Below, one piece after another: positions 18,644-27,367 of a stretch of DNA of 64,000 nt. Position numbers and translations under genes: made by a program. Where the stretch lies: positions 186,001 to 250,000 of the forward strand of contig NZ_FTOL01000006.1 of assembly GCF_900156735.1 (NCBI RefSeq). Direction: 5' to 3'. Position 1 is the stretch's first letter; each line of letters opens with the position of its first letter. Origin of the DNA: Chryseobacterium ureilyticum (GTDB lineage Bacteria > Bacteroidota > Bacteroidia > Flavobacteriales > Weeksellaceae). The notes under the pieces were generated by a model, which worked only from the letters and a program-made list of their open reading frames with translations, did no database searches and was not told where the DNA came from.

Positions 18644-19819
18644 TTAAAGACTTAAAAAAGCAAATCCAAAAGACAATACGGAAATAATAATTCCTGCCAT
18701 AAAGATTTTATAAGTAATTGATAACAGTTTATATTTTCTGTCAAGAACTTTTCCCAGATAGTATAAGTCTTTCACCATAGAATCGTAGATATAATCTCTG
18801 TCCTTAATCAGGTCTTTCATTGCATTATGATAATCATCAAACAGCATTTGATTGAAATTTCCGAAGAACAACAGGTTTACTTTTCTATTCGCGATATCCT
18901 GAGAAGTAAATGTTGTCTTAGTTACATTCGGTTTTGTGGATAAAATTGCAAATATAATGGTCAAAACACTTGATAATAGCAATATAAAACTCGGAAGAAT
19001 AAGGTGTGAATTCTTCGGAGCATCAAGCTTAGGAACCAATACAGAAAGACAAACCGAAATAATGATTGCATTTACAGACAACAGAATATTAGCTTTACTA
19101 TCCGCAATATCACTTAATCTTGTGTGATTGTTAAGAGTAACTCTGAAAAGCGTATCAACACTTCTGTCCGACTTTTCTTTATCTTTTTTGTTATCGGGTT
19201 TATTATCAGAACTGTCTTTCTTTTCCTCTTCTTTCATTAATTTTTTTTCAATTTTCTTGATATTTTTCTTTTTCAAAGGCTCCCAATTTTCCTTTGCATA
19301 ATCCGTATAAAAATGATGCTTGTTTTTCAGCATATCAAGATTTCCGGCATTCCATTCATCATTAGAAAAACATTTTACATTGGTAAGTTCCCATTCTTTT
19401 CTCAGGCAATCTGAAATATCATTGTAATCGTGTCCGGCAAAATGACTGAAGTCAGCATCTTTCACAATTTTTTCCAATAAATTCTGAGGTTCGTAGGTAA
19501 TTTTAGTCGCAAGAATCAGTTTTTCTATATCTGCAACATAACTTTCCGGATAATTTTCCTGTTGTAAAAAGCCTTTCATAATTTCCACGCTTCTTTCCTC
19601 ATGATTCTGGGCACATTCAATATACCCGGTATCATGAAACCATAATGCGACAAGAACTTTCTCCTGATCCTCTTCAGAAACAGGGGTGTTCTTCATGATT
19701 TCCTCAGCCTTATTGACTGTGTAGGCAGTATGAATAAAATTATGATAAAAATATACTGAAGATAACTTATCTTTGAATAAGGTTTCAACATAATTTTTAG
19801 CTTTGTCTAGAATGTTCAT
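18644..19819 (-). CDS. HD-domain phosphohydrolase fused to a Pycsar-effector-like membrane domain
   Basis: 391 residues. Residues 1-175 form an HD domain: His26 and His30 in YHNFIH, His62-Asp63 in WFHDTGY and Asp121/Asp123 in KDADF are the expected metal ligands. A highly charged linker (183-220) follows. Residues 222-391 match DUF5706, the Pycsar transmembrane effector family: TLNNHTRLSDIADSKANILL, then helices at about 245-264, 273-294 and 369-390. Pycsar effectors respond to cyclic CMP or UMP made by a neighbouring cyclase, but no cyclase is near, so this may be a chromosomal housekeeping relative in which the HD domain acts on a nucleotide. Its start is only 26 bases from the divergent gene at 19846. 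Confidence 0.8.
   Translation of the reverse strand: MNILDKAKNYVETLFKDKLSSVYFYHNFIHTAYTVNKAEEIMKNTPVSEEDQEKVLVALWFHDTGYIECAQNHEERSVEIMKGFLQQENYPESYVADIEKLILATKITYEPQNLLEKIVKDADFSHFAGHDYNDISDCLRKEWELTNVKCFSNDEWNAGNLDMLKNKHHFYTDYAKENWEPLKKKNIKKIEKKLMKEEEKKDSSDNKPDNKKDKEKSDRSVDTLFRVTLNNHTRLSDIADSKANILLSVNAIIISVCLSVLVPKLDAPKNSHLILPSFILLLSSVLTIIFAILSTKPNVTKTTFTSQDIANRKVNLLFFGNFNQMLFDDYHNAMKDLIKDRDYIYDSMVKDLYYLGKVLDRKYKLLSITYKIFMAGIIISVLSFGFAFLSL
19772..19805 (+). promoter_or_regulatory. Promoter for the large metallophosphatase gene, inside the divergent HD gene
   Basis: TTTG at 19772-19775 and TAGCTTTG at 19798-19805 (22 bases apart) fit the flavobacterial consensus. They lie in the first codons of the opposite-strand HD gene, since only 26 bases separate the two start codons. 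Confidence 0.4.
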
Positions 19820-19845
19820 TCCTGAATTTTTGTTAATGTAAATTT

Positions 19846-22800
19846 ATGAATTTATCCTTTAAAACTCATCTAAAAAATACTTCTATTGTTCTGAGAACAG
19901 TTATGTCCGCCGGAGTAATGTATTCCTGTGCAACATATAACGTACAAAAGGGCAAAAACTTATTCGAAGTAAAAGATTCCGAGATAAAATCTGAAAATGA
20001 CTTTAAAGTCTTCTTAATCGGAGATGCCGGAAATGCAGATGAACCACAGGCACAAAAAACATTAAATCTGTTGAAAGGCAAACTGGATTCTGCCGACAGC
20101 AATTCTATGCTGATCTTTCTGGGTGATAATATTTATCCCAACGGAATGCCTAAAGAAACAGACAAAGATTATGAGTTAGCAAAACAAAAACTCGAAAATC
20201 AGCTTTCTATTACCAAAAATTTCAAAGGAAAAACCCTTGTAATTCCTGGAAATCATGATTGGTATAACGGCTTGGAGAGATTAAATGCACAGGAAGCATT
20301 CGTAAAAAAATATTTTGACGACAAAAAAGCTTTCCTGCCCAAAAATGGGTGTCCAATTGATGACATCAACATCACAAAGGATATTAAGTTAATTGCCATT
20401 GATACAGAATGGGTCATTACCAATTGGGATAATTACCCGGGAATCAATAAAAACTGTAATATTAAAACCCGTGAAGATTTCTTTACAGAATTTAAAGATC
20501 TTATCATTAAAAATCAGGGTAAGAGAATCATTGTAGCGCTTCACCACCCTATCATAAGCAGTGGAACGCATGCCGGATTTCATTCTGCAAAGTCACACCT
20601 TTTCCCACTCAAAAGTAAAGTTCCGGTACCTGTTGTCGCAAGTATGATCAATATCCTTCGAAGCTCTTCAGGAATAAGCCCGGCAGACCTCAACAATCCA
20701 CACTATGCCGATCTTGCCAATAGACTGAAAAGTTTAGTTCAGGATAAAGAAAATATTATTTTTGTTTCAGGACATGATCATAATTTACAGTATCATGAAG
20801 ATGGAAATATCAGACAAATCATTAGTGGAGCCGGCTCAAAAACAGATCCGTCTACCATTGCAGAAAAAACAGATTTCTCTTACGGTGGAAATGGTTTTGC
20901 TGTTTTAAATATAAGAAAAGACCAGAGCACTGATGTAGAATATTTCTCTACAAAGAACGAGCAGTTAAAAAAACTGACTCAGATTTCTGTGATTTCCAAA
21001 CCGGATGTATTTGTAAATAATTTCCCTAATACATTTCCTTCAACTTTCTCATCAAGCATCTATCCAGTTCAGCTTACTCAAAAAGGAGGTGTTTACCGAT
21101 GGTTATGGGGAGAACATTACAGAAAATATTACGGAATTCCTATTGAAGCTCCTATAGCCAATCTTTCCGAACTTAATGGAGGTTATATACCATTCAGAGA
21201 AGGCGGTGGAAACCAATCCAACAGTTTAAGGTTATTAGCTCCGGACGGACAGGAATTTGTGATGCGCGGAGTAAAAAAGAGTGCCGTAAGATTCCTTAAC
21301 AATATGGCTTTCACAAAGAGTACTTTCGGAGAAGAACTTACGGATACATTCCCTGAAAAATTCCTTTTGGATTTTTATACGACCAATCACCCGTTCACCC
21401 CATTTTCAGTTGGAAATATGGCGGAAAAACTAAACATTTTCCACAGTAATCCGAAACTGTATTATATTCCTAAACAAAAGACTTTAGACCGATATAATCA
21501 AAATTACGGTGATGAAATGTATATGATAGAAGAACGTTTCTCATCAGATCCGAAAACACTTGCTTATCTAAATAATGCAAAAGATATTCTTTCCACTGAT
21601 GATGTTCTGAAAAACCTCAGCAAGAACACCAAATATTCCGTGGATAAGGAATCCTATATCAGAGCAAGACTTTTTGATATGCTGATTGGTGACTGGGACA
21701 GACATTCAGATCAATGGAAATGGGCAGAATATGAAGATGGAGATAAAATTATCTACAAACCAATCCCTAAAGACAGAGATCAGGCATTCAGTAAATATGA
21801 CGGAGCTGCATTCAGACTGATTATGAATGTTCCTGCAATCCGACATATGAAAACCTTTACAGATGACATCAGCAGTGTAAAATGGCTGGCTATGGAACCA
21901 TATCCAATGGATCTGGTATTCTTAAAAGGTTCTACACAGGAAGAATGGGAGGAACAGGCAAAATACATTCAGGAGCATTTAACTGATACGGATATTGATG
22001 ATACATTCCATAATCTTCCGAAAGAAGTACAGGACGAAACGATTGCAGATATTCAAAGAAAACTGAAATTAAGAAAAACAAAACTACAGAAATACGCTGC
22101 TGATTATTACAATGTATTACAGGAAAAAGTACCTTTAGCAGGGACTATAAACCCTGATAAATTTGTTATTACTAAAAAAGGACACTCTGTACAGGTACAG
22201 CAATATAAATTAGGAAAAAATAAGGATAAAAATGAACTTGTTTTTGATAAGACCTATCATGATTCCAAAACAAAGGAACTTTGGATCTACGGTCTTGAAG
22301 ATGATGATATTTATGAAGTAGTAGGAATCGGAAGACCTAAAATGAACATCCGTCTAATTGGAGGAAACAATCACGATGTTTATAAAGTTGAAGATGGCAG
22401 AAAAGTAAAAATTTATGATTTTGCTTCTCAGAAAAACACATACAGAGAAGCGGGTAATGCGACTAAAAATATTTCGGACGATTATGAAATCAACACCTAT
22501 AATTATAAGCATCCAAAATACAATGCCGTAGCGGGCTATCCCAACGCAGATTACAACCCTGATGACGGAGTGATTCTGGGAATGCTGGTAAATTATACAG
22601 TCAATAATTTCATCCGTGATCCTTTTACTCAAAAACATAGTTTAAAAGCTAATTTTTATACTGCTACAGCAGGTTTCAGTCTTGTTTATAAAGGAGTTTT
22701 CAAGAAAGCAATTTCGGGATGGGATTTTAACTTAGATGCTGCTTATACGACTCCGAGGTTTTCCCAGAACTTCTTTGGACTTTCCAACGAGAGTGTTTAT

Positions 22801-23565
22801 GATAAAGAAAATACGGAAAGAGAATATAACAGAGCAAGGATTTCCAAGTTCAATGTTGCTCCATCCATTTCTCAAAAAACATGGATGAATTTCAATCACC
22901 AGATTCAGCTTACTTTTGAAGATAATAAAGTACAGCGAAAAGACGGCAGATTTATCAATCAATCGCCTGATGTAAGACCTGAAGTTTTCGACAGTCAACA
23001 GTTTTTAGGAGCCAACTATACTTTCAGCTATAAAAATGCGGATAACGTTGCTTTTCCTACTTTAGGAATGGAATTAATGTTAAATGCAGACTGGAAAGCC
23101 ACCTTCTCTAATTTCAACAGAAACTTCCTGACTGTGAAAGGTCGATTGGCAATTGATCACAGAATTGATAAGAAAGGAATTTTTGTATTTGCCAATGCCA
23201 GCAATGCCATGTGGATCAATAATCATAATTTTGAATTCTATCAGGCGGCAGCTATTGGTGGTAACAACGGAATGAGAGCCTTCAGAAATGAAAGATTCTC
23301 AGGAAGATCATACTTCGTCAATAATTCTGAAATACGATGGGATTTCGGAAGAGTTAGAAATAATATCGTTCCAGCCAATATGGGAATTCTTGTAGGCTAC
23401 GATATCGGGCGTGTATGGAATGACGGAGAAGACTCCAGAAAATGGCACCAATCTGTAGGAGCCGGAGTATGGCTGAGCATCGTGGAAATGATGTCTGCAA
23501 GATTAAATTATTTCTATGGCGCAGATGGCGGAAGGATATCTGCTGGTGTAGGAATGAAGTTTTAA
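19846..23565 (+). CDS. Outer-membrane metallophosphoesterase with kinase-like segment and C-terminal beta-barrel
   Basis: 1239 residues with a lipoprotein-like N-terminus (SAGVMYSCATY). Residues 50-370 are a calcineurin-type phosphoesterase: FLIGDAGN (Asp60), FLGDNIYPNG, PGNHDWYNG, ALHHPI and SGHDHN, all metal-binding motifs present. Residues about 450-680 contain QEFVMRGVKKSAVRF, LFDMLIGDWDRHSDQW (Asp616, Asp618, His620) and IPKDRDQAF (Asp643, Asp645), resembling the catalytic loops of CotH, Fam20 or HipA kinases. From about 890 to the final Phe the sequence alternates as in an outer-membrane barrel (Omp85/surface-antigen type) and ends GRISAGVGMKF. A phosphatase with barrel is known in Bacteroidota; the kinase-like reading is mine. 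Substrate unknown. Confidence 0.8.
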   Translation: MNLSFKTHLKNTSIVLRTVMSAGVMYSCATYNVQKGKNLFEVKDSEIKSENDFKVFLIGDAGNADEPQAQKTLNLLKGKLDSADSNSMLIFLGDNIYPNGMPKETDKDYELAKQKLENQLSITKNFKGKTLVIPGNHDWYNGLERLNAQEAFVKKYFDDKKAFLPKNGCPIDDINITKDIKLIAIDTEWVITNWDNYPGINKNCNIKTREDFFTEFKDLIIKNQGKRIIVALHHPIISSGTHAGFHSAKSHLFPLKSKVPVPVVASMINILRSSSGISPADLNNPHYADLANRLKSLVQDKENIIFVSGHDHNLQYHEDGNIRQIISGAGSKTDPSTIAEKTDFSYGGNGFAVLNIRKDQSTDVEYFSTKNEQLKKLTQISVISKPDVFVNNFPNTFPSTFSSSIYPVQLTQKGGVYRWLWGEHYRKYYGIPIEAPIANLSELNGGYIPFREGGGNQSNSLRLLAPDGQEFVMRGVKKSAVRFLNNMAFTKSTFGEELTDTFPEKFLLDFYTTNHPFTPFSVGNMAEKLNIFHSNPKLYYIPKQKTLDRYNQNYGDEMYMIEERFSSDPKTLAYLNNAKDILSTDDVLKNLSKNTKYSVDKESYIRARLFDMLIGDWDRHSDQWKWAEYEDGDKIIYKPIPKDRDQAFSKYDGAAFRLIMNVPAIRHMKTFTDDISSVKWLAMEPYPMDLVFLKGSTQEEWEEQAKYIQEHLTDTDIDDTFHNLPKEVQDETIADIQRKLKLRKTKLQKYAADYYNVLQEKVPLAGTINPDKFVITKKGHSVQVQQYKLGKNKDKNELVFDKTYHDSKTKELWIYGLEDDDIYEVVGIGRPKMNIRLIGGNNHDVYKVEDGRKVKIYDFASQKNTYREAGNATKNISDDYEINTYNYKHPKYNAVAGYPNADYNPDDGVILGMLVNYTVNNFIRDPFTQKHSLKANFYTATAGFSLVYKGVFKKAISGWDFNLDAAYTTPRFSQNFFGLSNESVYDKENTEREYNRARISKFNVAPSISQKTWMNFNHQIQLTFEDNKVQRKDGRFINQSPDVRPEVFDSQQFLGANYTFSYKNADNVAFPTLGMELMLNADWKATFSNFNRNFLTVKGRLAIDHRIDKKGIFVFANASNAMWINNHNFEFYQAAAIGGNNGMRAFRNERFSGRSYFVNNSEIRWDFGRVRNNIVPANMGILVGYDIGRVWNDGEDSRKWHQSVGAGVWLSIVEMMSARLNYFYGADGGRISAGVGMKF

Positions 23566-23594
23566 ATGAACACCAATATCAAACATAATAAAAA

Positions 23595-24071
23595 ATGAAA
23601 AGTCTCATCTTACCGATCAGTTTTGTTTTTCTGTTAATCAATATTAATTGTAATCATCAGAGTAAAAATGAAAGTACTTCTCCAAAAACGGAGTCGTCTT
23701 CACAACAGAGTAAAATTGAGAAAATACAGTTAACAGAACAGACAAGAGGAAGTAATACCATTATTACTTACACTCCCGCATCTAAAGTAAGCTCCTATAA
23801 TGGAGAGGAAAGTAATTCCCCAATGTCCGCATCTGAATGGGGGAAGATCACAAAACAGGCAGAAGCAATAGATTTATCTAAAATCTCCACTCTTCAGTCT
23901 CCTACTACAGACAGATATACGGATCGAGCTCTGATAGCGACTATTATCATCACCAGTAATGGTACAACTTACACCTCAGCAAGCTTTGATTCTGGGAAAC
24001 CACCTAAAGAACTTGAGGAATTGTATAATACAATCCAGCCACTGAAGAAAGTTCAGAAAAGAAAATTTTAA
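23595..24071 (+). CDS. Putative lipoprotein of unknown function
   Basis: 158 residues with a type II signal (MKSLILPISFVFLLININC), a Ser/Thr/Gln-rich spacer to about residue 55, and a compact C-terminal domain (ITYTPASKVSS to the end) not assigned to any family. It follows the metallophosphatase by 29 bases and ends before a terminator, so it is probably the second gene of that transcript. Whether it assists the phosphatase is unknown. Confidence 0.6.
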   Translation: MKSLILPISFVFLLININCNHQSKNESTSPKTESSSQQSKIEKIQLTEQTRGSNTIITYTPASKVSSYNGEESNSPMSASEWGKITKQAEAIDLSKISTLQSPTTDRYTDRALIATIIITSNGTTYTSASFDSGKPPKELEELYNTIQPLKKVQKRKF

Positions 24072-24080
24072 TTTCAACAT

Positions 24081-24112
24081 AAAAAAACCACAGAACGTTC
24101 TGTGGTTTTGTC
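24081..24112. terminator. Hairpin terminator after the lipoprotein gene
   Basis: AAACCACAGAAC and its perfect complement form a stem flanked by A-runs on the left and TTTTG/TTTT on the right, so it could serve both the plus-strand genes and the minus-strand gene ending at 24198. Confidence 0.8.
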
Positions 24113-24197
24113 TTTTATTGTAATGAAATAAGAAAGTATGACCTGGTCAATTGCAGTATAACTATAAGTTCATTGACGAATTGAAGCCAAGCATTTT

Positions 24198-25073
24198 TTA
24201 CTGGTTTAGTAAAAATTTATACACATTTCCACCTTCCTGCTTTCCTTTTTCGTCTGCGATCATTAATGTTTTATCATCGAAGAATGCAACAGCTTCTTTT
24301 TGAGAATTATGATTTAATGAGATTTTCTCAATATTCGCGGTATTGAAGTTATCAGGAGTAAATCCTGTAAGAACATGTACATTTTTATGGGTCAGTAATA
24401 CAATCTTATCTTTTGTACTGTTAATTGTAGCGGAAGTAATCGCTGCATCATTATAGCCCCCCTGAAGCTTTAATTTCCCAATCAACTTTGCTTCAAAATC
24501 ACCTTCTTTGTTAGGAACTTTAAACACCAGGAATGTTCCGTCAAAACCTTTACTTCTGTTTTTCGTAAACAGGTAAAAATTGCCATCCATTTCTACAAAA
24601 CCTTCACAATCGTATAGAAGATTTGATTTTTTTGGTGGAAACTCGGTTTGCCCTTCATAATGAAACTTAGTCATCTGAATAACTTTTGTAGTTGCTTGAG
24701 CAGCATCTTTCAGATCAGTTTTCAAAATAGCAAGATCCTGTCTGTTATTATCATTATTACCAAAATCTCCAATATAAATATTTCCCTGTACATCAGAAAT
24801 AATATCTTCCCAATCTGTATTTTCAGCATTTTCTACCGGTACTTTGGCAAGCATTTCTCCTTTTTCATTAAGACCATAAATTGCATTTTTATTTCCTCTG
24901 TCCTCTATTACCCAGATTGTTTTTTTATCCTTTGATAAAGTAATACCAGAAACTTCCTTTAGCTTTTTAGGCAAAGAAAATTGCAATTGCAGATCATCTC
25001 CTGATGCAGGTGAATTCTGAGCTTTAGGATTACAGCTTAATAAAAATAGGGGTAGTATAAGAAGTCTTAGCAT
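24198..25073 (-). CDS. Beta-propeller-like lipoprotein of unknown function
   Basis: 291 residues, lipoprotein signal MLRLLILPLFLLSC. The mature chain has repeated strand patterns of a propeller: VSGITLSKDKKTIWVIEDRG, TDWEDIISDVQGNIYIGDFG, DCEGFVEMDGNFYLFTKNR and NSQKEAVAFFDDKTLMIAD. The DWED and EGF-type acidic blade motifs recall the SdiA-regulated/phytase-like esterase propellers, but I cannot assign an activity. It is monocistronic, with its own upstream spacer of 59 bases to mazG. Confidence 0.6.
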   Translation of the reverse strand: MLRLLILPLFLLSCNPKAQNSPASGDDLQLQFSLPKKLKEVSGITLSKDKKTIWVIEDRGNKNAIYGLNEKGEMLAKVPVENAENTDWEDIISDVQGNIYIGDFGNNDNNRQDLAILKTDLKDAAQATTKVIQMTKFHYEGQTEFPPKKSNLLYDCEGFVEMDGNFYLFTKNRSKGFDGTFLVFKVPNKEGDFEAKLIGKLKLQGGYNDAAITSATINSTKDKIVLLTHKNVHVLTGFTPDNFNTANIEKISLNHNSQKEAVAFFDDKTLMIADEKGKQEGGNVYKFLLNQ

Positions 25074-25132
25074 TGTGTTGTTGTTTTAATTTAAACTGAA
25101 AATAAGAAGCATTAATTGTTCCAATTAAGAAA

Positions 25133-25900
25133 CTATTGTAATTGTTTTGCTTTTTCCCAAAGAACATCCATCTCTTCCAGCGTCATATCAGCCAGTTTTG
25201 CGTTTTGTTCTTCTGCAAGTCCTTCCATTTTTTGAAATCTTGAAATAAATTTCAGGTTTGTTCTTTCCAGAGCTGAGTCCGGGTTAATTCCTGAAATTCT
25301 TGCATAATTAATCAATGAGAAAAATACATCTCCCAGCTCCTGTTCTTTTTTATCAAGGTCTGTTTCCGCGTGAAATTCCTGGATTTCTTCATCTACTTTT
25401 TTCCATGCATCTTCTGCATCGTGAAACTCGAAGCCGATTCCCTTCACCTTATCCTGAATTCTGTAAGCTTTTACCATACTTGGCAAACTTTTCGGAACAC
25501 CTCCAAGAATAGACTTATTTCCTTCTTTTAATTTCAGTTTTTCCCAATTTTGTTTCACCTCTTCTTCATCTTTCACTTCGGTATCACCATAAATATGAGG
25601 ATGACGGAAGATCAGTTTTTCATTAAGGGAATTAATAACATCCGCAATATCGAAACTTTCTTTTTCAGAACCTATTTTGGAATAAAAGACCAAATGAAGC
25701 AAAACATCACCTAATTCTTTTTTGATTTCCTGTAAATCTTCTTGCAAAATAGCATCGGAAAGCTCATACGTTTCTTCCAGGGTAAGATGACGGAGAGACT
25801 GTAGGGTCTGCTTCTGATCCCAAGGGCATTTCTCACGTAAATCATCCATAATATCCAGTAATCTTCCGAAAGCCTCTAATTTTTCCTGTTTTGTATTCAT
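25133..25900 (-). CDS. mazG: Nucleoside triphosphate pyrophosphohydrolase MazG
   Basis: Hydrolyses (d)NTPs to monophosphates and pyrophosphate, cleaning damaged nucleotides and lowering alarmone levels. The start is taken at the ATG whose complement is 25898-25900, giving MNTKQEKLEAFGRLLDIMDD and 255 residues; a TTG further upstream would add a non-homologous leader. Two MazG domains are visible: LREKCPWDQKQTLQSLRHLT with EETYEL and KKELGDVLLHLV in the first, and KKVDEEIQEF with KEQELGDVFFSLINYAR in the second. The E-x-x-E and E-x-x-x-D metal ligands are intact. Confidence 0.95.
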   Translation of the reverse strand: MNTKQEKLEAFGRLLDIMDDLREKCPWDQKQTLQSLRHLTLEETYELSDAILQEDLQEIKKELGDVLLHLVFYSKIGSEKESFDIADVINSLNEKLIFRHPHIYGDTEVKDEEEVKQNWEKLKLKEGNKSILGGVPKSLPSMVKAYRIQDKVKGIGFEFHDAEDAWKKVDEEIQEFHAETDLDKKEQELGDVFFSLINYARISGINPDSALERTNLKFISRFQKMEGLAEEQNAKLADMTLEEMDVLWEKAKQLQ

Positions 25901-25925
25901 AAGTAATTGGAAATTCAATATTATA

Positions 25926-25958
25926 CAAATGTAAGGGTTATTCGGACACGATGACAAA
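25926..25958 (-). promoter_or_regulatory. Promoter of mazG
   Basis: On the minus strand GTTTG (complement of 25955-25959) is followed after about 21 bases by TACATTTG (complement of 25926-25933), matching the flavobacterial consensus. Transcription would begin about 20 bases before the ATG at 25900, which supports that start. Confidence 0.55.
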
Positions 25959-26010
25959 CGTTAAGAGTGAAAGTTACGGGGTTCGTGATAGCGTGACAGA
26001 CTGGATGTTT

Positions 26011-26045
26011 AAACCTAACAGATTTCGAAAATATGTTAGGTTTTT
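26011..26045. repeat. AAACCTAACA palindromic intergenic repeat
   Basis: AAACCTAACA (26011-26020) and TGTTAGGTTT (26034-26043) are perfect inverted arms around a 13-base loop. No gene ends here on the plus strand, so a terminator role is doubtful. I recall similar AACCTAACAG hairpins scattered in Chryseobacterium genomes. Confidence 0.5.
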
Positions 26046-26067
26046 GGGATATACTAATCTCAGGTTG

Positions 26068-26088
26068 TTCGTTCCACTCAGAATGACA
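26068..26088. repeat. Copy of a short dispersed repeat (TTCGTTCCACTC AGAATGACA)
   Basis: This 21-base word matches 17 of 21 bases with the word at 42416-42436 in another intergenic region. Both end in AATGACA. Confidence 0.45.
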
Positions 26089-26105
26089 CTGCAAAAATTA
26101 CAAAC

Positions 26106-26136
26106 AAAAAACCTCATCATTTCTGACGAGGTTTTA
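26106..26136 (-). terminator. Terminator of the ruvX-def-DUF5606 transcript
   Basis: On the minus strand: AAAACCTCGTCA, loop GAAA, TGATGAGG and then six T. It follows the DUF5606 stop at 26158 by about 22 bases. Confidence 0.85.
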
Positions 26137-26157
26137 TATGGTAAATTCAACAATGAA

Positions 26158-26718
26158 TTATCCTTTTTTAGTGTGTGTGCTTTTAGGAGCTGCTTTTGCT
26201 GCTGAAGTAGCTTTTACTTTTGGAGCTGCAGGCTTTTCCGCTTTAGGAGCTGCTTTTTTAGCTTCTTTTTCTACACTTACTTCTTCTTTAGCTGGCTCAC
26301 CTTCTAAAGTTTCAGGCTCTGCTTTTACGAAGCTTTCCGGAGTAATGTATCCAGCTTTGTGAAGGATGTTATACCACTGAGCTAATTTTTTGATGTCTGA
26401 AGAATATACTCTTTCAGTATCGTAGTTAGGAAGTGAAATTAACATGAAGTCTTTCAACTCAGCATCAGTAGATTTGTGAGAAATTGTTTCTTTGTACTCG
26501 TTGTTTTTAGCAATATTTTCAAAAACTTCGAACAAAGGAACTTCCTTATCAAATGTAAACATTGCGATATTGTCTAATAAGCTTACCTGGCTAGAGTTTC
26601 CAATGCTTACTTTTTTCTTGTTGGTAACATCTTCAATGATGAATCCGTTTCTTAATTGAGAAACTAATTTGTAAAGTCCTGGTTTTCCAGAAATTGAAAT
26701 TATTTTTTCTAACAGCAT
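26158..26718 (-). CDS. DUF5606 domain protein
   Basis: 186 residues. The N-terminal 135 residues are the Bacteroidota-specific DUF5606 domain (MLLEKIISISGKPGLYKLV, NGFIIEDVTNKKKVSIG), followed by a low-complexity tail of Ala, Lys, Pro and Glu (about 137-186) that should be disordered. No signal peptide, so cytoplasmic. Function unknown; the basic tail could bind nucleic acid. It lies 76 bases downstream of def, on the same strand, and carries the terminator of the group. Conservation next to def and ruvX is my recollection for Flavobacteriia. Confidence 0.85.
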   Translation of the reverse strand: MLLEKIISISGKPGLYKLVSQLRNGFIIEDVTNKKKVSIGNSSQVSLLDNIAMFTFDKEVPLFEVFENIAKNNEYKETISHKSTDAELKDFMLISLPNYDTERVYSSDIKKLAQWYNILHKAGYITPESFVKAEPETLEGEPAKEEVSVEKEAKKAAPKAEKPAAPKVKATSAAKAAPKSTHTKKG

Positions 26719-26794
26719 AATTTTATTTTTTGTAATTTCTGCAATCAGCGCCGGGCTTATTGCGTTTTATTATTCTTTTTAATCCTTGTTTAAA

Positions 26795-27367
26795 TTATTT
26801 TGGAAATCTCATTTTGTAACCGATGCTTACATCACCCTGAGTGATTTTCGTAAGTTTTCCTTTTACCAGCTTTTTCTTCAAGGCACTTAAATGATCCGTG
26901 AAAAGTACTCCTTCAATGTGATCATATTCATGCTGAATTACGCGGGCTCTAATATCGGAAAAAGTTTCTGTATGTTTCACAAAATTTTCGTCATAATATT
27001 CAATAACGATTGTTCCCTTTCTTTTCACGTCTTCTCTTACATCTGGAATAGACAGGCAACCTTCATTAAACTTCCATTCTTCGCCGGATTCTTCTAAAAT
27101 TCTAGCGTTAATGAATACTTTTTTGAACTCTGCCAACTCGTCCTTAATATCTTCATAATCCTCATCTTCTGCAAGAGGGGTTACATCTATTACAAACAGA
27201 CGGATATCCAAACCGATCTGAGGCGCTGCAAGACCTATTCCATTTGCGCTGTACATCGTTTCGAACATGTTATCTATCAGTTCCTGTAATCCGGGATAGT
27301 CTTTTTCTATATCTTTCCCTACTTTTCTCAAAACAGGATCTCCAAAAGCTCTTATTGGTAATATCAT
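26795..27367 (-). CDS. def: Peptide deformylase
   Basis: Removes the formyl group from the initiator methionine of new proteins; metal-dependent (Fe2+ or Zn2+). All three family motifs are present: GIGLAAPQ near residue 43, EGCLSIPD near residue 118 (metal Cys) and QHEYDHIEG near residue 160 (two metal His and the catalytic Glu). The 190-residue length is typical. The gene overlaps the end of ruvX by four bases, so the two are translated together. Confidence 0.97.
   Translation of the reverse strand: MILPIRAFGDPVLRKVGKDIEKDYPGLQELIDNMFETMYSANGIGLAAPQIGLDIRLFVIDVTPLAEDEDYEDIKDELAEFKKVFINARILEESGEEWKFNEGCLSIPDVREDVKRKGTIVIEYYDENFVKHTETFSDIRARVIQHEYDHIEGVLFTDHLSALKKKLVKGKLTKITQGDVSIGYKMRFPK

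Noticed and set aside
16229..19819. Complete Pycsar defence operon formed with the GAF gene
   Set aside because: The genes converge, and neither the GAF protein nor any other neighbour has a nucleotide cyclase motif.
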